The notes under the pieces: generated by a model
What the model saw: the letters and a program-made list of their open reading frames with translations, nothing else
Told to the model about the DNA's origin: nothing
Database searches by the model: none
NCBI RefSeq assembly: GCF_000151315.2
Contig: NW_011887300.1
Coordinates: forward strand, 198,614 to 262,613
Reading direction: 5' to 3'
Length of the DNA stretch: 64,000 nt
DNA from: Capsaspora owczarzaki ATCC 30864
Taxonomy: Eukaryota; Opisthokonta; Filasterea
Program-made: the position numbers and the translations under genes
Part shown: positions 24,195-34,725 of the stretch, piece by piece
Layout: every line of letters starts with the position of its first letter
How positions within the stretch are numbered: the first letter of the stretch is position 1

Positions 24195-24858
24195 CAACCG
24201 CTCTTGTCACAGCGACAGTCCTGTGTAGCGTGTGGGAGTTTTGTGTTTGTTTGTACCTTAGTTTTGCTTTTGTATCAGTAGGATGAGTTTGTGTGGTCAA
24301 ACCGCGTCCCAGTCACAGTTCGTCAGACATGCTCTTCCTGCAAGTTCGCCCATTCTCTCACGCAGCAGTGATGACGCTGTCATCGTCCTGCATCGCCTTC
24401 CATCGTTCGTTAATTGACCTTCCTAACGCAGACTTGCGTGTCACCTCAGCACGCTATTCATCCGAAATGAGTTTCGCTGGCCGGTTTTATTTCTTATTCT
24501 CCATTCTCCCATACAAAGAGCATTTGAAACCAGAACCCCCCGTCTCTGAGATGAACCTGTCTCTCATCTTATATCAGCCCACTGACATCACGCTTCAAAC
24601 GTCATCCACCGAACAAAACCGACGCAAAGCAACCAAGAAGCAGCACGAGGTCTTAAAACCCGTCAAACTGCCTCTCTCTCTCTCTCTGACTTCTCAATTC
24701 ACTCAACCCTGACTGCTCGTCGCAATTCACTCTCCGACTGAGTATGATCACAACGTCCACACGTTGCTGCTCCTCCTTCTTCTCATGCATCGAAACTGAG
24801 TTTACTTGTACTGAACGCGAGTCAGTCACTCACTCAGTCACTTTGTTGTTTTTTTGCC
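24195..24858. other. Intergenic, 5' flank of the GAS7-like gene
   Basis: This 664-base spacer lies between two plus-strand genes. It is T-rich just after METTL5 and has CT-rich tracts (CTCTCTCTCTCT near 24671-24685). Short frames occur but none looks coding. I see no RNA gene. Confidence 0.5.
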
Positions 24859-25204
24859 ATGACAGCCGAGTTCTGCGTCGCCGTGTACGATTTCACCGCC
24901 ACCAAGCGCGACGGGCTGTCGTTCGCCAAGGGTGCGCGGATTGAAGTCCTGCAGCGCCCCGACGACGGCTCTGGCTGGTGGCGCGGACTGCTCGTGCCCG
25001 ACAGCCATGCGGAAGACGACGAGCAGCAGCAGCAGCAGCAGCAGTCCGGCTATTTCCCGGGTCAGTACGTCCGGCTGCTCGACGCGAACGGCGAGATTGC
25101 CCTGCCCGACGGATGGAAGGCATACACTACGCCAGAGGGCCGCGCTTACTATGTCCATCTGGCAACCAAGGAGCGCTCGTGGAAGGCGCCAGAGTACGTC
25201 CCGG

Positions 25205-25241
<37 letters not shown>

Positions 25242-27760
25242 CAGTGAAACCGCAGCGACCACAACCCCACCAGCAGCAGCAGCGAGACCGCTCGGTCCGG
25301 CTCCTTCTGCACCTGCACCGGCAGCACCGCTGAATGCCACTGCTAATGCTGCTGTTGCTACTGCGTCGTCGCCGAGCAAGCCGCCGCCAGCAAAGCCAGC
25401 CAAGCCAGCCGTCAGCGCCCCGCAAGTCAATCATCACGAGACGGCTCCTGCAGCAGCCAACGCAGCAGCCGCGGCCTACCAGGTAAGGGAGGACCCCGGA
25501 ACATTTGCGTCGTTGTGGCTCACCATTAATTGCACCGAAACCAGGAGGCGGCTGGGTTGACTTTGGTGCAGGGAGATTGCGTTGTGCTTCAATGATCGTC
25601 TTTAAGGCAGTTGGGAGGGGATCATCAAGCCAAAGCCCAGACTCGCACTCTGCATACACATTGTATCGAGTTGATACGGGGCTAGGGAGGGGCGGGATTT
25701 TGAAAACTTGAGCCACGCTTGGTTGCCATGCGCGCTCACATACTGAGAAACTCAACTCAGACACACCTCTGTCCCTCAGAGACCTCGTCCACATACCTCT
25801 CGTTGCTACACACTTGATGGCCGGTTTCTCATTCAGCCTCCGGGTGTTTTTTTTGTTTTCCATTTTCCTTTGTTGCCAGGACAAAATTCGGTCGCAACTC
25901 CAAGGACACCTCGCCAACCAGCACAAACAGGCAATCTCTCGAGGCTCGAGCCAGGAGAACTTGAGCGCCGACGTGGCCCAGGATGAGGACGATCCATACG
26001 AAGAGTACGACTATCCGGCGTCGTCTGCGCCGACATCGGGTCACTCGTCTCCTCCGCCGCCCACGTCTCAGAACACGACTGACGCTGAGCAGCCGGGCAT
26101 GCGTCGGCAAAACTCGGCGCCAATGACCCGTATGTCCTACAATGAGGATGACTATGACATCTCCAAGTTTGACGCCAAGGCCCTTGTTGCTTCCGCAAAC
26201 GGTGTGTTCAGCGCGATGGTTGTTGCAAGTATTCTTGTTGCTGTATGTGCAAGTGCTCACGACTTTTGCCTTTCTTTTCATTGGCGCTTCCTCTGGCCTA
26301 TTTCGTCCCTGATTCCTCTTTGTTTCTCTTTTTGCGTTTTTGAACCAAAACAAATCCCAACCCTTCTCACCGGCAGCCGAATTCGAGGCCGAGGTCAACG
26401 AACCGCTCGATCCAAACAAAATCGGCTTTGTCGACCACTTCTGGGGCGAAGATGACAAGGGCAATCTGGGCTTTGATCTGCTCGTGCTCAAGCATCGCAA
26501 TGGCAAGGAAGTGTGCAAGGATATGGCAGAGTTTATGCGAGAGCGCGCCGCCATCGAAGACCAGTATGCCAAGCAGCTTGCGCGACTAGCAAAGACCTCG
26601 CTGGGTGATCAGGAGGAAGGCTCGCTGAAGACGGCGTGGAACCAAGTCAAAATGGACATGCTCAACCAATCGCAAGCACACCAGAGCTTTGCCGGCGCTC
26701 TCGTGACAGATCTGGACAAGTCCATTATGAAGTTCAAGGACGGTGCCAAGAAGCAGCGCAAGGCATACGAGGTAGGGGTGCACTCTCTGGTTTGACATTT
26801 GTAATTGAATGTGTGCCTTGCTGTTTTCTCAGCGCGTTGTCTAATGTGCAGGTCACATTGTCGCAAGACCGCAAGGCCCTGGCCGACAGAGTCCCAAACG
26901 TCGATCGTGCCAAGCGAAACTTTTTCGACAAGTGCAAAGAGCTCGAGCAAGCCTCCACCAAGGAAGATCGCGGCCAACTCGACCACATGACCAAGAAGGA
27001 TTTCTTAAAAGTACAAGAGGATGCACGCCGCATGCGCCAGCGCGCTGAAGTTGCCGGTAAGCGTTGAGATTGTGTTGTCTTTGTGTTTTGGTCGAGTGTG
27101 ACTCTGACTGTTTCTTCCATGAATACCACTTAGCCGATGAGTACCGTCGTGCCGTCGACGAGTACAACAAGGCGCACAAGCGTCTGGAGGATGACATGAT
27201 TCATGGGTGCATGGTAAGGCTGAGATGATTCGACTCAAGATGAGCTTTGTCGAGGAGTCGCTCATTGGGCTTTTGTTTGTTTGTTTCTTTGTTTGTTTCT
27301 TTGTTTGTTTGTCATTGCTTTGGTCTCCCTAGGACTTTGAGGAAGCCGAGCTCGAGCGTGTGGGCTTCCTGAAAGAGCAACTCATCAAGTACATTAATTT
27401 GAAGCGCCAAGTGAACGAATCCAGTTCTCAGGTACCGGTTGAACACTCCACTGCACCGGGTGAAGGTGTTGTTGGCACACAATTCACTGGTTGTCTCTTG
27501 GATGGTAATGGGGGCGGGGCGTGTGACGAACGCGATAGTCGCTGGCGTTTGCTGCGGAGAGTGTCACAGCAGCGGAAGCACGTGTCGATATCGAGTACTT
27601 TGTGCGGGCAAAGGGCACCAACCAGCCAAGACCGCGCGGTCTCAAGATGGAGTCGTACCCGCCTCCAACAGAAGGGCTGGAACGGTCGCGCTCCTTTGCG
27701 CGCCCGTCTGGCGGCACCATCCGGCGCAAGCCCGCCGCACTGAATGACGCTCAGAATTGA
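24859..27760 (+). CDS. GAS7-like SH3-WW-F-BAR membrane-bending protein
   Basis: Seven exons (24859-25482, 25880-26201, 26377-26771, 26852-27056, 27134-27213, 27333-27431, 27560-27760) encode about 641 residues. Domain order is SH3 (VAVYDFTATKRDGLSFAKGA, GWWRG, GYFPGQYV; residues 4-72), WW (LPDGWKAYTTPEGRAYYVHL; about 78-110), an Ala/Pro linker, a Ser/Asp-rich segment, and an F-BAR domain (VDHFWGEDDKGNLGFDLLVL onward). SH3-WW-F-BAR is the arrangement of metazoan GAS7, which binds membranes and actin. A polyglutamine run (residues 55-61) interrupts the SH3 domain in a loop before its last strand. The tail is basic and Ser/Pro-rich (GLERSRSFARPSGGTIRRKP). The last exon boundary was set by phase and is the least certain. 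Confidence 0.85.
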
Positions 27761-28283
27761 ACGGCATCGTGGCTGGATGGTCATGTCACCCCATCTTCCG
27801 GTATAGCATGGAGAGAAAGTGTACATTGCAGATACACTTTCAATGTCTAGGACGAAGCACACGCTTGTTTTTATTGTTTGAATGATATTGTTTGAACACG
27901 CTTGTTTTGATCGTTGGAATAAAGTCAACACAAATTGAGTGGGACTCAGACATCAGACAGACAGACAGACAGACAGGCAGACAGACAGACTGACAGACAG
28001 ACAGTGGGAGGAGAAAGACAGACAGTGTGAGGAGAAAGACAGATTGTGCATGAGAGGCGAGAGTCAGCACAGGTTGTTTCACCAGTCCAGTGGAGAGACA
28101 AATCGCATCATCTAACAGCAATTCTAGCGTCCAACGAAAGCTAGCTTGGCTCTTAGATGGTGTGATTTGAATCTCCCTCATTGGCCTGGCACAAAACGCG
28201 CTACTCAGTCCTCCAAGACAAAAATGTCAGTCCCCAAAGAGAAAGAAGGTCAGGTAGATTCACAAAAGTCAAGTGACACAAGG
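27761..28283. other. Intergenic with CAGA repeat at left edge of the accessory island
   Basis: This region separates the GAS7-like gene from the first island gene. It holds a CAGA-type tandem repeat, and at 28255-28283 a 3' flank shared with the related gene at 41.7 kb. No coding frame is supported. Confidence 0.5.
27955..28025. repeat. (CAGA)n tandem repeat
   Basis: Imperfect CAGA units run from 27955 to about 28005, followed by two related units containing GAGGAGAAAGACAGA. It lies at the border between conserved genes and the accessory island. Confidence 0.85.
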
Positions 28284-29477
28284 TCACTCGCGGTTGAAAT
28301 ATGGGGGTAAGTGGATGGCGAGGAAGTGCAAGATCCGAACGTAATTGGCTTCATTCTGCGGGAGGTCCAGATTCCCAGCTTGTTCAAAGAACGTCTGAAA
28401 ACGTTCAAATTCCTCGTAGGTTTGGAATGCCAAAGAACGCAGCGGCTTCTGAGGGTCGGCCAAGTTCTTCAGCAAGGTGTGGAATCGTTGAAGAAATGAA
28501 GGACAGTTATTTCGAGCGTTTTGATCCGAATTGTTGCCTTTCTTGTTGGAACTTCGAGGCTTCCCAAAGTGTTCGTAGTTGACCCTAAAGGCAGCCACTA
28601 AGAGTATGCCATGGACGATGGAAGGCCTCAGCATCATCGTGGGAACTCTGCGCTTCTTGCCTCTCCACTTGGAATTCTGAGATCCGTTTCCAGCACCTCT
28701 AGAGGCCGATTGCTCAATGTCGTCCAATCGTTCAGCTTCAGATAGTTTGTTTCGAGTCATCTCTGCGATTAAATTTCGAAATTGAGAGAGGCCGGGGTCA
28801 GCCTCCAATCTGTCAAACCAAACTTGAGTTGATTCTTCAAAGCAGGCACTGAGGAAGTCGAGTAGCACATAACTGTCCAAGAATGGCAGGATTGTTTTGA
28901 AAAGAGCGCCCATATCACTGGGTGTGGCGTTCGGACGGCCAATTGCGTTGATCAAGTGCTCCCACGCTTGGCGAGCAGCTTCACCCGAACTGGCGGGTTT
29001 TGGAGGACGACCGGGACCCTTGCGCTGCTCGGGAAGCGCTGGAGTGCGATCCGCGCTGTCCTGGATGGTCGGTGGCGCAGGCTGGGGTGCTAAGCCGTTC
29101 TCAGAAGTACTCGACAACCATTGATAGCGGTCAAGAACCTTCTGATTTTCCTCGAGTTGGGATGCGAAGGGTGAGTTGTCCGGAACCGCGCTGCGTGGCT
29201 CAACCGAGGGGCCACTGGCAGCATTGTCGTCGTCTTCGCTTTCTTGATGGGTACGCTTGCGTTGGGTGCCAGGGGCGTCGGGATTGTCGTGGCCACGCTT
29301 GTAAGCAAGACGATTGTTGCCCAGATTGGACGAACGGCGCGCTGACACGTCATCTCCATCCGGACCAATGTCACCATCATCCGCAGCAGCGCCTTGATCA
29401 GCAGCGCCATGAACAGCATTGCCAGTATTGCGCCTGCTCAAGCCTGAGGCTCGCGTGGCTCTCGAACGGGAGGCCAT
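28284..29477 (-). CDS. Orphan AT-hook nuclear-type protein, family copy 1
   Basis: A single-exon frame of 397 residues from ATG 29477; the frame is also open upstream to 29723. The N-terminal half is disordered: Arg/Ser-rich start (MASRSRATRASG), an acidic stretch (ESEDDDN) after a basic cluster (RKRTH), and an AT-hook-like KGPGRPPKPAS. The C-terminal half is helical and hydrophobic and ends FLAIHLPPYFNRE. I do not recognise a family. It resembles the gene at 41748-42755 in layout and C-terminus: a basic/acidic motif (RKRTHQESEDDD against GKRAHDDSDEE), a Leu-Phe-Lys helix, and an end pattern F-x-x-F ... Y-x-x-I-L ... P-x-F-x-R. DNA binding is inference from the AT-hook. Confidence 0.6.
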   Translation of the reverse strand: MASRSRATRASGLSRRNTGNAVHGAADQGAAADDGDIGPDGDDVSARRSSNLGNNRLAYKRGHDNPDAPGTQRKRTHQESEDDDNAASGPSVEPRSAVPDNSPFASQLEENQKVLDRYQWLSSTSENGLAPQPAPPTIQDSADRTPALPEQRKGPGRPPKPASSGEAARQAWEHLINAIGRPNATPSDMGALFKTILPFLDSYVLLDFLSACFEESTQVWFDRLEADPGLSQFRNLIAEMTRNKLSEAERLDDIEQSASRGAGNGSQNSKWRGKKRRVPTMMLRPSIVHGILLVAAFRVNYEHFGKPRSSNKKGNNSDQNARNNCPSFLQRFHTLLKNLADPQKPLRSLAFQTYEEFERFQTFFEQAGNLDLPQNEANYVRILHFLAIHLPPYFNRE

Positions 29478-29906
29478 GCAGCTTGGATGTAAACTAAGCA
29501 CAAGGGAATTTCGTGGAGTACTGTTTTTGGGAATGGGCCGGATTGCCGTGTATGAGCACCAAGTATCACAGAAGGAACCGCGTGATTCAAGGTCGAAACT
29601 TTTGGCGCGTGGACGTGATATAGATGGGATGTGGCGAGCAAGAGAACAAGCGAAAAGAGAGGGAGAACGGTTGGAAAAGGTATCGTCGAGGAACAGTGAA
29701 AAGATTTGTTGATTCAACGTCAATGAATGAATGATTCACAATCCGATTGCCAAAAGTAGCGATGGTGAGCCGCAAGGTAAACAGTCAATGCGTTGGGTTT
29801 GCAGTCGAAAACGGTCCCTTCAGCGCATCCCTGACGTCGTGGCATTGCGAAGGGATCTAAAGTTTCGTTTTGGCGCGTGCGCGCGCATTCTCTGCATCAG
29901 CCGTCT
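29478..29906. other. 5' flank of orphan gene copy 1
   Basis: This 429-base stretch lies upstream of the minus-strand orphan gene. The orphan's frame extends through it to 29723, so some may be coding if an earlier start is used. Otherwise I see nothing recognisable. Confidence 0.4.
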
Positions 29907-30000
29907 CTTGCTCCTAAACTTGAAACATGCTGACAGAATTGGCTCACAGCAGTTGGAACATGCAATTTTTTATTTGGTTTTCGGTATTTTTGAAGGAGGG
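29907..30000. repeat. Shared 94-base module, copy 1
   Basis: About 95 percent identical by eye to 41251-41345. It includes CATGCTGACAGAATT and TTTTTTATTTGGTTTTCGGT. Here it lies about 300 bases beyond the stop codon of the Crinkler-type gene, on that gene's 3' side. Confidence 0.85.
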
Positions 30001-30210
30001 AAAGAAGAAAAAAAGCAACAAGAACAAAAACAAACCAAAAGGAACGTCACTAGACGCTGAGCATGGTGCTACTCGATAACAGCATTGGATTCGAATATCG
30101 AGTGTGTGACGCTTCGGGCAGCCGACCATGCACATCCGACAAGTGCGCGAGGGGTTGGCAAGTTGAGGTTGGGTGTGAGAGTGCGATTACATTGAAGCTG
30201 CTTCACGCTC

Positions 30211-30280
30211 TTTTTTTTTTTTTTTCTTCTTCTTTTCTTTTTTTTTTTTGTGTGTGTGTGTGTGTGCGTGTGTGTGTCGG
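30211..30280. repeat. T-rich tract with (GT)n microsatellite
   Basis: T15, a TTC/TTTTC stretch, T11 and then GTGTGTGTGTGTGTGCGTGTGTGTGT. It sits just beyond the stop codon of the Crinkler-type gene. Confidence 0.85.
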
Positions 30281-30297
30281 TACCAGAATTGGTAGAA

Positions 30298-32428
30298 TCA
30301 TGTGTTAGAAGGAGCTGGACGGGGAATGGTCGACAAGGAGAGGCTCAATGCAAACTGTCGGACGTACCTGACATTCTGAGGAGTGTCAAGAAGCTTTTGA
30401 CCTGCAACCGAATGGTAATCCTGGGCCTTAAAATCGTTGAAAATCTGATAGGGCACCACAAAGTACAGCTCGGGGGCTGGCACAAGACGGACAGCTTCAG
30501 CCAGTCTCTGCGCTTTGATCGGATGGTTTAACGAAACCGTCATCTGCAAGAACTTGTTCGGTGAGATGACGGCGTCGATGGCCGGATGATTGCTAGCTGT
30601 GGGCTGAAAGTACATGTTGCTCGACTGGAGATCGACCTGGTTGAGCGCTTGGAACAAAACGCGCGTGAGCGGTGGAATGACCAAAGTGGACACAGCTGCT
30701 TGGGTGTTGGACAAGTCACGAATTTGGAAGGAGCCACCCTGCGGGATGATGCTATGAGCATACTTCTCAAGCAGCTGTCCGCGAAGCGAGGCGTAAGGTG
30801 CAAGATCATTGACTGCACCCAGAAAATGGACAAGATTGGCATGCTCTTCGGTAAACGAACGATGCAGATATTGTTCGACCACCCAATCGGACGCAAACAA
30901 CAGTCGAGTTTCCTGGTAAGGGCATGTGGTGCTTGGTAGGACATCGATGTGAACAATTCGGTGTGACGCCTCTTGTTCACCAGCGGGCTTGTCAACGGCG
31001 CTGCGAATGTTCTCGATTTTGCAACTGTTAATCGCCTCTTGCAACGGTCTCTCTGAGTTCTGCAGGGTCTCAGCCTTGAAAACTTGGCGAGCAATGCCAC
31101 CCCACCGTGAAAATCGCATTTCGGCATCTCGCATGTTCTCTGGAGTCGCGTTCTGTTGGTGGAGGCAGGCGAAAATCTCGTCCTTCGACCACACTGGCAT
31201 GTACCGCCTTGGCATGGAATCTTTCTCGAGCTCTTTGTAAAATTCGCGGCGAGGGTAGGTGACGAGCAAGGTTTGAGCATCGTAAAGACCAGCAGCGTGG
31301 CCATCGACAAGGTACCAGGTCTTGAGAGAGTCTAGCGCCAGGGCAAAGTGGTCGGAAAGGATGCTGCCCTTTGACACGGTCTGGTCGGAGCAGAGCAGGT
31401 ATCGCGGCTTGGCCTCAAGTTGAGCAGGTTCGTAGACAACAGTCAACTCAGATTGTGGGTCGTCTCGCCACCGCTGGACGATACGATACAAGAAGTATGC
31501 CGAAAAGAACGTCTTGCCAATGCCCGGATTGCCGATTACAACCCAGGGCTGCCGCTCAGCTCCGGAATTGGTGATGATGTCAAAAAGGGCAGGATAGCAC
31601 TCGCGGACCATGAGAGTCCGGCCCATTCTGCGTTTCCCCATCCAGACCACATCGTCAGGCAGAACCAAGAAAACAAAATCGACACCATTGACGCGGTGCG
31701 GCTGCTCAGTCACCTGGCCGGCCAGAAGCGCGCGCCAAAACGTGACAAGCAAGTCGTTGTCGCCCACTACCAAACCGAGGTTCCAAAATGAGCAAGCAAG
31801 GCAGATCTCGGGACTGAGAAATGTAAATGAGAGAAATCAATACTTACACGGATGCTCGCCTAGAGCTTGAGCTTGAAGCCGCTTGAAGCGTGAGTTCTCT
31901 GCTTGAAGCCGCTGGCTCTCTGCTTGAAGCCGCCGGGTCTCTGCTTGAGACTCTGCAAGAAGCCGCTGGCTCTCTGCTTGAAGCCGCTGGTTCTCTGCTT
32001 GAAGAGCAGCAACTGCATCTCGAAGATCTGCCACATTCGGTTGAAACAATAAAAATCACGCGCAAACACATTGATAGTGAGGCTCCATGTGCGAGACCCA
32101 GCACCTGAGCAAGGCGGACAGAGTTTCACTTGCTTGGGTCTTGTCGGGCAGGCGTCATGGCGTGCAAACGCTGGTCCTGTGCGATATTTCCTGAATCGCG
32201 GACAGTTGTTGCAAGGCTATCAAAGTATCGCAGATTTTCCTTCAGTGCCGAGCTCAGTCGGGCCATCGCGACCTCCAGCGTTGCTCGCTCGCTGTCTGCC
32301 CCGTGTGGTTGCTCCACGCGAGGGCGCTGCACTTCGCTCGGCGAACGGGCTGCAGCTGAGGGCGAGCGCGGTCGCCGAGCAGGTGATGTGGACAGGTGGC
32401 TGGCTTGGCTATCGCTGGATTGCGACAT
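30298..32428 (-). CDS. Crinkler/RHS-type P-loop NTPase with nuclease-like C-terminus
   Basis: The main exon (31813-30298) is secure; two upstream exons (32428-32130, 32027-31848) fit in phase but are tentative, giving about 664 residues. A Walker A motif reads VVIGNPGIGKTFFSAYFLYR and a Walker B-like strand reads TWYLVDG. The C-terminus has HPAIDAVI, LQMTVSLNHPIK and ELYFVVPYQIFNDFK, the ordered signatures of the restriction-endonuclease-like domain that ends Crinkler and retrotransposon-hot-spot (RHS) proteins. These families pair an NTPase with a nuclease-fold domain and are proposed to act in intergenomic conflict or as effectors. The element looks whole. The first exon is Ser/Pro/Arg-rich. 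The middle exon is made of 21-base repeats, so its frame is the weakest part of the model. Role here is inference. Confidence 0.65.
31860..32020 (-). repeat. 21-base (heptad-length) tandem repeats
   Basis: Units of the form CTTCAAGCAGAGAGCCAGCGG repeat about six times on the minus strand. The unit is divisible by three, so more than one frame stays open. One frame gives a classic coiled coil (LQAENQRLQAESQRLLAESQ), another Ser/Arg/Glu/Pro/Ala repeats (SSREPAASSREPAA). Confidence 0.8.
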
Positions 32429-32749
32429 TTTTCAGAAAAAGAGACAAAAAGGACTGTTCCAATTCAAGTTGAAAATCCTTGCACGAAGACAAGCTGTTGT
32501 CTCTCATTCCAACGGAAAACTTTCATGAAGTAGAGAAGACGCGAGAGAATTTAGCGTTGTGTGACAAACCTTGCATCAAAATTACCTGAAAAATACATGG
32601 AATACTGTACCATCCCCATATTGCGGTAATCTTCATCCTGCTGCGAGGGTGGCAGCTGCCGCTTGGGCTACGTCAGCATCGTCGAGAGGAATAAGTTTAT
32701 CGTGGTACACGGCGTCGTACAGCCAAGGGCCGGATAGTCGCTTGTAAGC

Positions 32750-32877
32750 TGTTACGAACTAGGCTCAGCCTAGTTAGGCTTCCCCTCATTCTTCACTATA
32801 TTCTTAGTACACGATACTTCCGCATTCTAGCATACTTTAGTAGTGATACGGGTTATGTTCCGGGTAAGGTCGTAACA
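32750..32877. mobile_element. Solo LTR (fossil of an LTR retrotransposon)
   Basis: A 128-base unit begins TGTTACGA and ends TCGTAACA, an 8-base inverted terminal repeat with the TG...CA ends of long terminal repeats. It is flanked on both sides by the 5-base duplication TAAGC (32745-32749 and 32878-32882). Just inside the left end is a near-perfect palindrome, AACTAGGCTCAGCCTAGTT. No internal retroelement genes adjoin it, so this is a solo LTR left by recombination. The small size fits Copia- or Gypsy-type elements of compact genomes. Intact duplications suggest it is fairly young. Confidence 0.8.
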
Positions 32878-33067
32878 TAAGCGACGATTGTGTCGTCTCA
32901 TGACAGCTGTTTGATCGTTTTGCGCGCGCAGCTGGATGTAATGGCTTGCGTTCAGCAAAACCTCTTGTGGTAGGAGGTTTGTGCGTGACATCAGGTCAGT
33001 TGGATGTCAGGTGAGGGGGCGGGCGGTAATGTATTACAGGTTGAATGCGCAGAGAAAATAACAAAAC

Positions 33068-33068
<1 letters not shown>

Positions 33069-33106
<38 letters not shown>
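33069..33106. repeat. A38 homopolymer
   Basis: Thirty-eight adenines in intergenic DNA. No retroelement body is recognisable immediately upstream, so its origin is unknown. Confidence 0.9.
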
Positions 33107-33111
<5 letters not shown>

Positions 33112-33498
33112 ACTGCTCATTATCATCGACTGTGCAGAAGAAAGATGAGGAGGAGGACTCTTTGTCACAAAACTGGATCTGCCGGGCTGTAATCCACCTG
33201 TCTCCAACTGAAAACGCCGACCTTCCCCCTCCCCTCTCGTAACCGAGTTGAGCTTGCCACTGTGAAAGCACAAATCCAGAGGGCCGAGGTTGTTCCATGG
33301 CTGGCTATCGGACAACACTACAGCCTTGTTGAACACTGCCTGGACACGCGCTGCGCTTGAGGACAACGGGGTGTGTGCGTTGGTCTACTCGCTGAGATGC
33401 TCACTGTTTTCCCCCCCCCCTCTCTCCCTCTCTCTCTCCATCCCTCTCCTTTTCAATTTGACAGTATTTTTGGCAAAACAAAAAGTATCACTGTATGT

Positions 33499-34356
33499 TC
33501 AAGCACGTTCCCATCCAAAAGCGGCATCAACAAGCTGAGCAAATTCATCGGATTTCAATATATTAAGCACCCAGTCCTTGATCCGCGAACGAGTTTCCTG
33601 GGAGTTGCGATCGTTCGCCAGTATCGAGTTGTATGGAACAACTCGCGCGGCGGGGGCGTGGTTGCCAGAAGCTTGAACAAGTTTGTCAAAAAGTGTCGGC
33701 GCACGAACAACGTAGAGCACCCCTGTGCCTTCAACGACGAGCATTGAGCGTTTAGGCACGAGATGTTGGTGTATCTCCTTCTCTAGATCATATAGATCCT
33801 CATGCTTGATGAGGCGTAGGGCAGCGCCGGCTTCTTCGCCAAACTCGCGCGCAGCTGTTCGGCTCGGATCCTCCCGTCTTCTCGGAACAATCAGCAGACG
33901 CTTTTTGCCACCAAACATTTCCCATCCCGGACTGGTCTCGTTTTTCTCGAACAGGAGGAGGGAGACATTGGGGTCATCATTGACCAAAACCACAAAAGCT
34001 GCACTGTGGGTTTGGCGATCGGTTGTGTGGACGAGATTGAGGTGCTTGTCGCGCCATTGGAACCACCGTGCCTCTGCAGTCTGTTGGCGGTCGTCAGGGG
34101 GAGGAGGCTGGCTGCCGTTAGGGCGATGCGGCTGGCTGGGGTCACGGGGAGGAGGAGGCTGGTTGCCAATGAGGGGAGGGCTGGCTTGGTCATCGCGCCG
34201 AGAGACACTGCCTTGATCGCTATGAGACGCCAGGCCGCCGCGCCCTCCTTGAAACGCCTGGACATTTGGACCGCTTGTAGACGCATGGCCACCGCGATTG
34301 CCACGAGGCGCAGGGCCGCCGCGACCGGTACGAGACACACGGTCGCCGCGAGCCAT
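33499..34356 (-). CDS. NUDIX hydrolase with RGG-rich N-terminus
   Basis: A single-exon frame of 285 residues from ATG 34356. The first 90 residues are rich in Arg, Gly, Pro and Gln with repeated RGG/RGGP units (TGRGGPAPRGNRGGHAS), typical of RNA-binding disordered tails. A NUDIX fold follows: HSAAFVVLVNDDPNVSLLLF, GWEMFGGKKR and the NUDIX box PSRTAAREFGEEAGAAL, which keeps the REx2EExGx core. NUDIX enzymes cleave nucleoside diphosphates linked to another group, including mRNA caps and NAD caps. Substrate cannot be told from sequence. RGG plus NUDIX suggests an RNA-linked substrate (inference). It is minus-strand, divergent from the orphan gene at 34.7 kb. An upstream non-coding exon is possible. 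Confidence 0.75.
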   Translation of the reverse strand: MARGDRVSRTGRGGPAPRGNRGGHASTSGPNVQAFQGGRGGLASHSDQGSVSRRDDQASPPLIGNQPPPPRDPSQPHRPNGSQPPPPDDRQQTAEARWFQWRDKHLNLVHTTDRQTHSAAFVVLVNDDPNVSLLLFEKNETSPGWEMFGGKKRLLIVPRRREDPSRTAAREFGEEAGAALRLIKHEDLYDLEKEIHQHLVPKRSMLVVEGTGVLYVVRAPTLFDKLVQASGNHAPAARVVPYNSILANDRNSQETRSRIKDWVLNILKSDEFAQLVDAAFGWERA

Positions 34357-34725
34357 TCTGCTAAAAAAAATGAGTGACCTTCCCATTCATTCCAAAAGTC
34401 CCAAACCGCTTTTGTTCTATCGACTCGACCGATCAAACAGCAGGAGGGTTGCTGGTTCCGGTCTGAGCCGAAGGTTATTGGTGAGTTGGCCTCGGTGGAG
34501 GGCATGGCATGAGGCGGGCTGCTGTGGGCGACCACGTTGAAAACTGAAAAAACAAAAAAAAATGCACAATCATCAATAAAACGCCTTTGGGCATACAACT
34601 GTGATTTGGAAGTCCCATTGCCACCATACACACAAACACACGCACACACCTCCTTCTCCTCCTCCTCCCATCACGAAACAGCAGTTGCGCATTTAAAATT
34701 ATTACGATCTCTACACCAGAACAAG

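Larger units (their letters stand above)
32429..33498. other. Island spacer with solo LTR and A38 tract
   Basis: This region of about 1.07 kb lies between the Crinkler-type gene's first exon and the 3' end of the NUDIX gene. It contains the solo LTR and a 38-base adenine run. A C-rich/CT-rich stretch is at 33408-33450. No coding frame is supported. Confidence 0.5.

Noticed and set aside
27955-28025. CAGA tandem repeats as a CRISPR-like array
   Set aside because: Units are 4-base simple repeats without unique spacers.
32750-32877. Solo LTR as a riboswitch or hairpin RNA because of the inner palindrome
   Set aside because: The TG...CA ends and 5-base duplications explain it better as an LTR.
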